Source: Chitinophagaceae bacterium
GTDB taxonomy: Bacteria > Bacteroidota > Bacteroidia > Chitinophagales > Chitinophagaceae
Reading direction: 5' to 3'
Assembly (NCBI GenBank): GCA_025924755.1
Contig: JAICHT010000215.1
Coordinates: 1 to 6,384 of the forward strand
Length of the DNA: 6,384 nucleotides
A program made the translations under genes and the position numbers. The notes below the pieces were generated by a model. The model had not been told where the DNA came from. It worked only from the letters and a program-made list of their open reading frames with translations, and made no database searches. Below are positions 1 through 5,992 of the stretch, piece by piece (position 1 is the first letter of the stretch; each line of letters opens with the position of its first letter).

Positions 1-70
1 AATCTAAGATTTCAACCTCGGCGGCATTGCCTGTATTCCATTTGAAAATCACACGCCATTAATCATTGAT
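1..70 (-). pseudogene. C-terminal remnant of a HigB/RelE-like toxin, with in-frame stop
   Basis: On the minus strand, one frame reads IND, then a TAA stop (59-61), then WRVIFKWNTGNAAEVEILD running off the window edge. This resembles the C-terminal beta-strands of HigB/RelE-superfamily mRNA-interferase toxins, which usually read like 'I-N-D-Q-W-R-I-x-F-x-W...V-E-I-x-D-Y-H'. The stop falls where family members typically carry Gln, so a single CAA-to-TAA change would explain it. Upstream (70-161) this frame shows no recognisable toxin sequence and no suitable start, so most of the gene is missing. The partner antitoxin (HigA, XRE type) would lie beyond position 1 if it survives. The family match is from memory and covers only about 22 residues, so this is a moderate call. 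An alternative is chance similarity in a non-coding stretch. Confidence 0.5.
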
Positions 71-107
71 TATCATCAATGGTGAAATGCCATTAGTAGC
101 TCTTTGT

Positions 108-138
108 AAAAGAAGGACTCCTGTTCAATATGAACAAG
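108..138 (-). terminator. Possible weak terminator after yebC
   Basis: About 24 bases past the yebC stop, the minus strand carries the inverted repeat TGTTCA-TAT-TGAACA (122-136). It can be extended by a G-U and a C-G pair. The sequence that follows is AGTCCTTCTTTT (119 down to 108). The stem is A/T-rich and the U-run is neither clean nor immediately adjacent, so termination would be weak. The plus-strand reading is also T-rich after the hairpin, so it could work in both directions. It may equally be a chance palindrome. Confidence 0.3.
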
Positions 139-161
139 CTTTTATTTCAATTTATTTAGTG

Positions 162-884
162 TTATTGTAGGTTATAAAACACCTTTTGCACATCTTCATC
201 CTGCTCGAGTTTATCCACCAGTTTCAACACATCCTGCGCCTGCTCTTCTGAAAGTTCCACTGTAGTAGTGGGTATCCATTCTACTTCAGCAATAAGAGGT
301 GTAATGCCTTTTTCTTCCAGTCCTTTTTGAAAGTTGCCAAAATCAGTAAAAGCGCAACGCAGTACAATCACTTCTTCGCCATTTTCGCCAGTGCCTTCGC
401 CCATTTCTTCCAGCCCATAGTCAATGAGCTCCAATTCCAGATCTTCAATATTCAATCCTTCTGGTTTTAATTTAAAGACACCCATTTTTTTGAACTGAAA
501 GCTTACGCTGCCGCTATTTCCCAGGGTGCCGTCGCCTTTATTGAATATAGATTTTACATTGGCTACCGTGCGTACATGATTGTCAGTGGCCGTTTCTACC
601 AATATGGCTACACCGTGAGGGCCATAGCCTTCATACAATATTTCTTCAAAATTTTCCATTTCCTTGCCCTGTGCTCTTTTAATGGCCGCTTCAATGCGGT
701 CTTTGGGCATATTAACGCTTTTGGCATTCTGCATACAGCGGCGCAGTGCAGGGTTGGTAGCAGGATCGGGGCCACCGGATTTTACAGCAATAGCTATTTC
801 TTTTCCAATACGGGTAAATTGTTTGGCCATGCGATCCCAGCGGGCAAACATGGTGGATTTTCTTACTTCAAATATGCGGCCCAT
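162..884 (-). CDS. yebC: YebC/PmpR (TACO1) family protein
   Basis: This 240-residue cytoplasmic protein matches the YebC/TACO1 family in length and motifs. The basic N-terminal domain (residues 1-75) includes FTRIGKEIAIAVKSGGPDP and the NPALRR segment. The family signatures YEGYGPHG (84-91) and NKGDGTLGNSGSVSFQF (115-131) follow. The C-terminal half is acidic and has a Gly/Glu-rich loop at 160-171. The family was first annotated as transcriptional regulators (for example PmpR in Pseudomonas). Later work on bacterial YebC/YeeI and mitochondrial TACO1 points to a translation role, relieving ribosome stalling at proline-rich stretches. That role here is inferred from the family. The start MGRIFEVRKS is typical of Bacteroidota homologues, which lack the MAGHSKW start of proteobacterial YebC. 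The AT-rich leader shows no strong Shine-Dalgarno. It is probably expressed from its own promoter (942-971) and insulated from the permease gene upstream by a terminator. The family assignment is secure. Confidence 0.95.
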   Translation of the reverse strand: MGRIFEVRKSTMFARWDRMAKQFTRIGKEIAIAVKSGGPDPATNPALRRCMQNAKSVNMPKDRIEAAIKRAQGKEMENFEEILYEGYGPHGVAILVETATDNHVRTVANVKSIFNKGDGTLGNSGSVSFQFKKMGVFKLKPEGLNIEDLELELIDYGLEEMGEGTGENGEEVIVLRCAFTDFGNFQKGLEEKGITPLIAEVEWIPTTTVELSEEQAQDVLKLVDKLEQDEDVQKVFYNLQ

Positions 885-941
885 GAATTATGTTTAAAAG
901 TTTATCGGTTTAACTGTATTGAAAACATTTTTTAGCGATTG

Positions 942-971
942 CAAAAGTAATGTAACCGGGTCATAAATGAA
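942..971 (-). promoter_or_regulatory. Bacteroidota-type promoter of yebC
   Basis: The minus strand has a perfect -7 element TACTTTTG (942-949, consensus TAnnTTTG). A -33-like TTC (969-971, consensus TTG) lies 19 bases upstream of it. Transcription would start near 935, giving a leader of roughly 50 bases before the yebC ATG at 884. The match to the Bacteroidota primary sigma factor consensus is read directly from the sequence; activity is inferred. The -33 element falls inside the U-tract region of the upstream gene's terminator. Confidence 0.7.
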
Positions 972-993
972 AAACCGCCCTGAGGCGGCTTTT
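970..993 (-). terminator. Intrinsic terminator of the APC permease gene
   Basis: Directly after the permease stop codon (995-997), the minus strand reads AAAAGCCGCC-TCAG-GGCGGTTTTT. This forms a 5-bp GC stem (975-979 with 984-988) and a 4-nt loop, with A/T pairs continuing the stem beyond one mismatch and a U-tract behind it. This is a textbook Rho-independent terminator. The A-run on the other side makes it potentially bidirectional, although no plus-strand gene ends here. Confidence 0.85.
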
Positions 994-994
994 C

Positions 995-2515
995 TTATTG
1001 AAAGTCTTTAGCTGTAGGTAACACATCGGCAGGGTTCCTGAGCTTACTATGATTTTTACTATATACAAAATAAAGTATCAATCCCAGGCACATCCAGATA
1101 AAAGCACTGAGTAGTGTTTCATTGGGCAGGCTTATGATCATTGCCGTGCAAACGATGATTCCTAATATGGGAACAAGAGGAACCAAAGGCGTTTTGAACG
1201 GACGAATCATATTTGGGTCTGTTTTGCGCAAGATTAACACACCGGCACAAACCAGTACGAATGCAAATAAGGTCCCTATGGATGTAAGGTCGCCGGCCAC
1301 GCTGCCAGGCACAAAGGCGGCAAATAAACCTACAAAAACAAAAAGGATGATATTGGATTTATAAGGTGTTCTGAATTTAGGATGCAGATCAGAAAAAACT
1401 TTTGGAAGTAAGCCGTCTGATGCCATCGTATAAAACACCCTGGATTGGCCCATCAACATCACTAATATTACAGACGAAAAGCCTAAAAGTATAGCTATGG
1501 TTACAGAAATAGCCAACCACCCGTACCCGTGCATATACGTTTCAATTGCATATACTACAGATGCTTCTTTACCTGCTTTTACAAAATCAGTATAAGGAGC
1601 TACACCAGTGAGTACGTAGGAGAAAAGAATATATAATATAGTACAGATCACTAAAGAGCCTAAGATGCCAATAGGCATATCTTTTTTTGGATTTTTAGCT
1701 TCCTGCGCAGCCGTGGATACCGCATCAAAACCAATAAATGCAAAGAATACAATGCCAGCGCCGGTTAAAACACCTCCCCATCCATGCCTAAAAAAATCAG
1801 CATAGCTATACAACGAACCATCGGGTTGTAAGGCAGGCTTTGCATCTGCAGGAATCAAATAAGGCGTATGATTTCCCGGATTAATAAATTTCCATCCTAT
1901 GAAAATAAATACTAAAACGATAGCTACTTTGATAGTAACAATAATGGCATTTACTATAGCAGATTCCTGTGATCCTTTTATGAGCAACAAGGACAGTATT
2001 AGCAAAATAAATAAGGCGGGAATATTAATCATTCCATGATGCATCACATTGTTGGCATCCAATGCTCTTTCAAAAGGCGAGTGGCACCATTCGTAAGGTA
2101 TTTTACCTCCAAACAGCTTATTTAAATATTCACTCCAGTTTATAGAAACCGTTGCAGCACCTAAGGCATATTCTAATATTAAAGCCCATCCTATTATCCA
2201 GGCTATTAATTCTCCCATGGTGGCATACGCGTAGGTATAAGCACTTCCGGCTATAGGAATAATGGAGGCGAACTCGGCATAGCACAATCCGGCAAAAGCA
2301 CAGCCAATAGCGGCAATAATAAATGAAAGCGTAACAGCCGGACCCGCATGCTCTCCCGCAGCGGCGGCGGTTCTTACAAATAAGCCGGCACCAATAATGG
2401 CGCCGATACCTAATGCAATCAAATTTCCTGCGCCAAGTGTACGTTTTAACCCTTTTTCAGAATCATCTGCCTGCACCATTAGCTGGCTCATGGGCTTCTT
2501 TACAAATAAACTCAT
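995..2515 (-). CDS. APC-superfamily amino acid permease
   Basis: This 506-residue inner-membrane protein has about 12 or more hydrophobic segments and is of the usual length for bacterial cationic-amino-acid-transporter-like (CAT/YfnA-type) permeases. The TM1 signature GIGAIIGAGLFV (36-47) is the unwound substrate-binding segment of the LeuT-like fold. AGLCYAEFASIIPIAGSAYT (75-94) and GWALILEYALGAATVSINWS (109-128) are typical of TM2-TM3 in this group. The TM6 region FFAFIGFDAVSTAAQEAKNP (257-276) and the loop after TM8, GQSRVFYTMASDGLLP (356-371), are also conserved family blocks. The N-terminus is soluble, about 25 residues. Family members take up amino acids by proton or sodium symport or by exchange; the substrate cannot be fixed from sequence. 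The start MSLFVKKPMSQL lies just after AT-rich DNA without a clear Shine-Dalgarno. The gene appears monocistronic, with a divergent symporter gene upstream and an intrinsic terminator right after its stop. Confidence 0.92.
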   Translation of the reverse strand: MSLFVKKPMSQLMVQADDSEKGLKRTLGAGNLIALGIGAIIGAGLFVRTAAAAGEHAGPAVTLSFIIAAIGCAFAGLCYAEFASIIPIAGSAYTYAYATMGELIAWIIGWALILEYALGAATVSINWSEYLNKLFGGKIPYEWCHSPFERALDANNVMHHGMINIPALFILLILSLLLIKGSQESAIVNAIIVTIKVAIVLVFIFIGWKFINPGNHTPYLIPADAKPALQPDGSLYSYADFFRHGWGGVLTGAGIVFFAFIGFDAVSTAAQEAKNPKKDMPIGILGSLVICTILYILFSYVLTGVAPYTDFVKAGKEASVVYAIETYMHGYGWLAISVTIAILLGFSSVILVMLMGQSRVFYTMASDGLLPKVFSDLHPKFRTPYKSNIILFVFVGLFAAFVPGSVAGDLTSIGTLFAFVLVCAGVLILRKTDPNMIRPFKTPLVPLVPILGIIVCTAMIISLPNETLLSAFIWMCLGLILYFVYSKNHSKLRNPADVLPTAKDFQ

Positions 2516-2668
2516 ATTAGCGAATTAGATTTTTGAGCTCGTAAAATAAATAATTAATTTCTTAAGCGCTTGATTTCTTTTGTGGTGTTATAAAACTGGT
2601 TGGGTAAAAACTTTTACTGATGGTTTTTTTTAACGATTTTCGGCACTTCATTATTAATACGACTGCAT
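2516..2668. promoter_or_regulatory. Divergent intergenic region between the permease and symporter genes
   Basis: This AT-rich 153-bp gap must carry the promoters of both flanking transporter genes. I find no good TAnnTTTG element on either strand. The closest are TTCTTTTG on plus (2575-2582), which lacks a TTG at the right distance, and TATTTTAC on minus. A perfect inverted repeat GTAAAA-AC-TTTTAC lies at 2604-2617, followed by a run of T. It could be an operator or part of a leader structure for the symporter gene. Its function is unproven. Confidence 0.4.
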
Positions 2669-3952
2669 ATGGGTAAATCAAACCGGCTTACAATTTTTAT
2701 ATTGGGTGCTATGGTACTGGGGGTAATTGTGGGGTATATGGTTTATTCCTATTCACCCGCTACATTCAAAACCGGTTTTGCTGCCAATATAAAATTGCTC
2801 AGTAATATTTTTATACGGTTGGTGCAGATGATTATTGCCCCGCTGGTATTTACCACGCTGGTAGTAGGCATTGCCAAATTAGGAAACATTCAAACGGTAG
2901 GGAGGGTTGGTGGCAAAGCTATTTTGTGGTTTGTATCGGCTTCCCTGGCTTCTTTATTATTAGGCATGGTGCTGGTTAATTATTTTCAACCCGGCAAGTA
3001 TATAAACCTTAGCGAAGCCGATGTGTCGGACTTAAAAGACCTGATGTCGAAAAAGCAGGCCTTTTCTTTGCAAACCTTTGTGGAGCACGTCATACCAAAG
3101 AGTTTATTTGAAGCATTGGCTAATAATGAGATGCTGCAATTAGTGGTATTCTCTGTGTTCTTTGGCGTAGCTACTTCCTCTATGGGCGATGTAGCCAAAC
3201 CATTAATCAATGCATTTGATGTAGCGGCCCGTATCATTTTAAAAATGGTAAACTATGTTATGAACTTTGCGCCCATTGGTGTGTTTGGCGCTATAGCTTC
3301 CATTGTAGCCGCAAGAGGATTAGGGATCTTTCAGTTTTACCTGGCGTATTTCTTTTACTTTTTAATTGGCATTGCCTTATTATGGGTGTTACTTTTAAGT
3401 GTAGGCTATTTAATATTGCGAAAGCGATTGTTCACCTTGTTGCGTCATTTAGGAAGCCCGTTATTGGTAGCTTTCAGTACTACCAGCAGCGAAGCCGTTT
3501 TTCCAAAGCTTACTGAAGAACTGGAAGGATTTGGCTGTCGCGATAAAATAGTGGCGTTTATTCTGCCGTTGGGCTATTCGTTCAACCTGGACGGTAGCAT
3601 GATGTATATGACGTTTGCAGCTTTAGCTATTGCCCAGGCATATGGCATTCATATGCCGCTGGGTACGCAACTTACGATGCTACTGGTGCTAATGCTTACC
3701 AGCAAAGGTATTGCCGGTGTGCCACGGGCTTCGCTGGTAGTGGTCTTAGCTACTTGCGCTATGTTTAAAATCCCGCCGGAAGGGGTTGCGTTGATATTGC
3801 CAATTGACCACTTTTGCGATATGTTTCGCACCATGACCAATGTAATAGGAAATGCACTGGCCACCAGCGTGGTAAGTAAATGGGAAGGTGAGTTAATCTC
3901 TCCGGCAGCCGCACTGCTGCGTAAGAAAAATTTGCTTGTGCAGAAAGCATAG
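2669..3952 (+). CDS. Dicarboxylate/amino acid:cation symporter (DAACS, GltP/DctA type)
   Basis: This 427-residue membrane carrier has the elevator fold of GltPh, GltP and DctA. Hydrophobic helices run from residue 8 to about 250, followed by the transport core. HP1 carries STTSSEAVFP (270-279), TM7 carries NLDGS (306-310; NMDGT in GltPh), and HP2 carries TSKGIAGVP (344-352). TM8 carries D380, D384, R387, T388, N391 and N395. By spacing, D384 and R387 match GltPh D394 and R397, which bind the substrate amino group and side-chain carboxylate, so glutamate, aspartate or a C4-dicarboxylate is the likely substrate. N395 replaces GltPh D405, a sodium ligand, and T272 replaces HP1 Arg276. Both changes resemble proton-coupled or DctA-like relatives. 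Length is normal. The first ATG fits the family N-terminus, with no clear Shine-Dalgarno. It is divergent from the APC permease, and 114 bp precede the next gene. The family call is secure; substrate and coupling ion are inferred. Confidence 0.93.
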   Translation: MGKSNRLTIFILGAMVLGVIVGYMVYSYSPATFKTGFAANIKLLSNIFIRLVQMIIAPLVFTTLVVGIAKLGNIQTVGRVGGKAILWFVSASLASLLLGMVLVNYFQPGKYINLSEADVSDLKDLMSKKQAFSLQTFVEHVIPKSLFEALANNEMLQLVVFSVFFGVATSSMGDVAKPLINAFDVAARIILKMVNYVMNFAPIGVFGAIASIVAARGLGIFQFYLAYFFYFLIGIALLWVLLLSVGYLILRKRLFTLLRHLGSPLLVAFSTTSSEAVFPKLTEELEGFGCRDKIVAFILPLGYSFNLDGSMMYMTFAALAIAQAYGIHMPLGTQLTMLLVLMLTSKGIAGVPRASLVVVLATCAMFKIPPEGVALILPIDHFCDMFRTMTNVIGNALATSVVSKWEGELISPAAALLRKKNLLVQKA

Positions 3953-4054
3953 TTTGCAAAACAACGGAACAGGTATTCCTTCAAATGATGAAATAAAATA
4001 GTAGTTTGCTTGATTCTTAATCAATAACAGACTCGCAAACTGAATTTATAAATT
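3951..4054 (+). repeat. Inverted repeats in the DedA gene leader
   Basis: The 114-bp gap before the DedA gene contains AGTTTGC at 3951-3957 (overlapping the symporter stop) and again at 4003-4009. Its complement GCAAACT is at 4035-4041. Between the last two lies a perfect repeat TTGATT-CTT-AATCAA (4010-4024), directly abutting the second AGTTTGC. RNA could form a 13-base left arm pairing with two right arms separated by a 10-base bulge, or the 3951 copy could compete for the same GCAAACT. A 12-bp palindrome AATTTATAAATT (4043-4054) follows. There is no U-tract, so it is not a standard terminator. It may be an operator or leader structure, or chance in AT-rich DNA. No clear TAnnTTTG promoter is visible in this gap. 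Confidence 0.35.
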
Positions 4055-4066
4055 AGAACTTACGTA

Positions 4067-4723
4067 ATGGAAAAAGGATTGATACAGCAATTTATAGAAT
4101 GGATTATACACAATGGCGGCCTGTACTTTATGCTGTTTGTAATTTTTGCCGAAACCGGATTGTTTGTGGGTTTCTTTTTGCCGGGCGATTCTTTACTTTT
4201 TGCTGCCGGTATTTATATAAACGACCTGGCGCATCAATTTTTTAATGTGCATTATTCGGTGGTCATCCTATTAGCAATCATCGCTTCGATCCTGGGCAAT
4301 ATGGTGGGTTATTGGTTTGGTACCACTACCGGACCGCTTTTATATGAACGGAAAGAAACCTGGTTATTTCGCAAAAAGCATTTATTACGGGCACAGGACT
4401 TTTACCATCAATATGGAAAGGGTACTATTTTCCTGGCTAAATTCTTACCCATCCTACGCACGTTTGCGCCTATAGTGGCCGGTATAGTAAAAATGAATAA
4501 AGCCACTTTTTATTTTTACAATATACTGGGTAGTATTTGCTGGGTCACGCTGATGATGCTGGCCGGACATTTTTTACAATCCTGGGTATTGGAGCACTAT
4601 CATTTCGATTTAAAAAACCATATTGAAGGCATTACGATTATTATTATATTAATTACCACGTTGCCGGTTTTATACAAATTATTTTTTTCTAAAAAGAAAC
4701 CCGAACCTACTCAACCCTCTTAA
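4067..4723 (+). CDS. DedA family (VTT/SNARE-associated domain) membrane protein
   Basis: This 218-residue inner-membrane protein is of normal DedA length. It shows the membrane-embedded acidic motif FAETGLFVGFFLPGDSLLFA (27-46, with E29 and D41), a glycine motif GNMVGYWFGTTTGP (77-90) and the core motif KFLPILRTFAPIVAG (125-139). One or two hydrophobic helices then lead to a basic tail (KKKPEPTQPS). DedA proteins are implicated in lipid scrambling or undecaprenyl-phosphate and phospholipid recycling and in proton-dependent membrane homeostasis; individual substrates differ. R131 matches the second of the two essential arginines described for E. coli YqjA/YghB, while the first position is Lys (K125), which I believe is common in some DedA subgroups. 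The start at 4067 fits the family, with a weak ribosome site. The MFS gene begins three bases after its stop, which strongly suggests co-transcription and translational coupling. Family secure, exact substrate unknown. Confidence 0.93.
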   Translation: MEKGLIQQFIEWIIHNGGLYFMLFVIFAETGLFVGFFLPGDSLLFAAGIYINDLAHQFFNVHYSVVILLAIIASILGNMVGYWFGTTTGPLLYERKETWLFRKKHLLRAQDFYHQYGKGTIFLAKFLPILRTFAPIVAGIVKMNKATFYFYNILGSICWVTLMMLAGHFLQSWVLEHYHFDLKNHIEGITIIIILITTLPVLYKLFFSKKKPEPTQPS

Positions 4724-4726
4724 TAT

Positions 4727-5965
4727 ATGAACGCACGCAATTATGGCATTTTGTCCCTGCCGGTAGTGGTGGGCGCCTTAGGCTATTTTGTTGATATCTA
4801 TGATTTACTATTGTTTGGAATTATACGCAAGCAAAGTTTGCTCGATCTTGGTTTAACGGCTCAGGGCATCACTTCTGTTGGAGAGAATATCATTTCCATG
4901 CAAATGGCCGGGCTGCTCATTGGTGGTATTATCTGGGGCGTGATGGGTGATAAACGAGGGAGGCTTAGCGTTCTATTTGGTTCCATTATTTTGTATTCGC
5001 TGGCCAATATTGCCAATGGATTAGTAACTACTACCACGCAATATGCGGTTGTACGGTTTTTAGCCGGTATAGGGTTGGCGGGAGAATTGGGCGCAGGCAT
5101 TACATTGGTATCGGAATTGTTGCCTAAAGAGAAACGGGGTATCGGTACTTCCCTTGTTGCGGGTATCGGTCTTACAGGTGCTATTGTAGCATATTTTATA
5201 TCAAAAGAATTTAACTGGCGGGTTTGCTATTATATTGGTGGTGGATTGGGCATGTTATTATTGCTTTTACGGGTTTCTATTTTTGAATCCGGTATGTTTC
5301 ACGAGGTGAAAAAGATGGAAGTAAGCCGGGGCAACTTCTTTATGTTTTTCAACAACCGTGAACGGTTTAAAAAATACCTCTGCTCTATATTAATCGGGCT
5401 GCCTACCTGGTACGTTATCGGTATATTAATATCGTTCTCCGATCAGTTTGGCAAGCAGTTTCATTTGCAGGAAGATATCAATCCCGGTAAAGCCATCATG
5501 TATGCCTATGTAGGTATAGCTGTTGGCGATGTATTGATTGGGTTTGTAAGCCAGTGGCTGCACAGCCGCAAAAAAGCATTGTATATTTTTTATGTTATTA
5601 CCGCTATTTTTATTGCATTGTTCTTTTGCCAAAGCGGCGGCGGCGGCGGGCAAATGTATTGGCTCTGTGCCGGGCTTGGCTTTGGTACCGGCTTTTGGGC
5701 CATATTTGTAACAATGGCTGCCGAGCAATTTGGTACTAATTTAAGAGCTACGGCTGCTACTACGGTGCCCAATGTAGTGCGGGGTTCGTTGCCGTTAGTG
5801 ATACTGTTATTTAAATGGCTGCGTACTTTGATGGAGTATAAAACTGCCGGATTGATTACGGGAATTGTAGTGATGATCATTGCCATCATTGCAGTAATAT
5901 ATACCAGGGAAACGTTTAGCAAAGATTTGAATTATGTGGAGGCCGATATGGCTACTGCTCCTTAA
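4727..5965 (+). CDS. MFS transporter (metabolite:H+ symporter-like)
   Basis: This 412-residue major facilitator protein has about 12 transmembrane segments and a cytoplasmic loop near residues 187-216 between the two six-helix halves. TM1 contains the acidic pair D23 and D26 in FVDIYDLLLFG. The loop 2-3 motif A is GVMGDKRGR (71-79). TM4 carries RFLAGIGLAGELGAGITLVS (110-129), followed by ELLPKEKRG (130-138). These blocks are most like the metabolite:H+ symporter and aromatic-acid:H+ symporter groups, which move small organic acids; the substrate here is unknown. A degenerate second motif A lies near 266-283. A Gly5 run (304-308) sits in a loop between late helices and is encoded by GGC repeats. 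The start is fixed by the ATG three bases after the DedA stop, with no room for an independent ribosome site in the gap, so translation probably depends on ribosomes finishing DedA. The hydrophilic C-terminus is short. The family is secure. Confidence 0.9.
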   Translation: MNARNYGILSLPVVVGALGYFVDIYDLLLFGIIRKQSLLDLGLTAQGITSVGENIISMQMAGLLIGGIIWGVMGDKRGRLSVLFGSIILYSLANIANGLVTTTTQYAVVRFLAGIGLAGELGAGITLVSELLPKEKRGIGTSLVAGIGLTGAIVAYFISKEFNWRVCYYIGGGLGMLLLLLRVSIFESGMFHEVKKMEVSRGNFFMFFNNRERFKKYLCSILIGLPTWYVIGILISFSDQFGKQFHLQEDINPGKAIMYAYVGIAVGDVLIGFVSQWLHSRKKALYIFYVITAIFIALFFCQSGGGGGQMYWLCAGLGFGTGFWAIFVTMAAEQFGTNLRATAATTVPNVVRGSLPLVILLFKWLRTLMEYKTAGLITGIVVMIIAIIAVIYTRETFSKDLNYVEADMATAP

Positions 5966-5980
5966 CCTGCCTGCATATTG

Positions 5981-5988
5981 TACCTTCG
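5981..5988 (+). promoter_or_regulatory. Candidate -7 element for the glycosyltransferase gene
   Basis: TACCTTCG differs by one base from the Bacteroidota -7 consensus TAnnTTTG and ends four bases before the ATG at 5993. If used, transcription would begin at or next to the start codon, giving a leaderless or nearly leaderless mRNA. No good TTG is present at the -33 distance. The gene may instead be read through from the MFS gene 27 bp upstream. Confidence 0.35.
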
Positions 5989-5992
5989 GCGC

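Noticed and set aside
77..161. Minus-strand short frame ending FFYKELLMAFHH as a small gene
   Set aside because: It has no suitable start with a ribosome site, is under 25 codons and resembles nothing I know.
576..935. Plus-strand open frames opposite yebC
   Set aside because: They lie antisense to a clear, full-length YebC gene, show no family-like sequence and have compositions expected of shadow frames.
2575..2582. TTCTTTTG as the symporter promoter
   Set aside because: It lacks the A of the -7 box and there is no TTG at 19-21 bases upstream.
3964..3977. GGAA...TTCC repeat after the symporter stop as a terminator
   Set aside because: The stem is only 4 bp and no U-tract follows.
3649..3984. 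Minus-strand open frames opposite the symporter C-terminus
   Set aside because: They mirror the HP2-TM8 coding region of the symporter, and nothing in them resembles a protein domain.
5426..5922. Open frames on both strands within the MFS gene
   Set aside because: They overlap conserved MFS helices in other frames. Low-complexity Arg, Pro or Ala runs come from the GGC repeat read out of frame.
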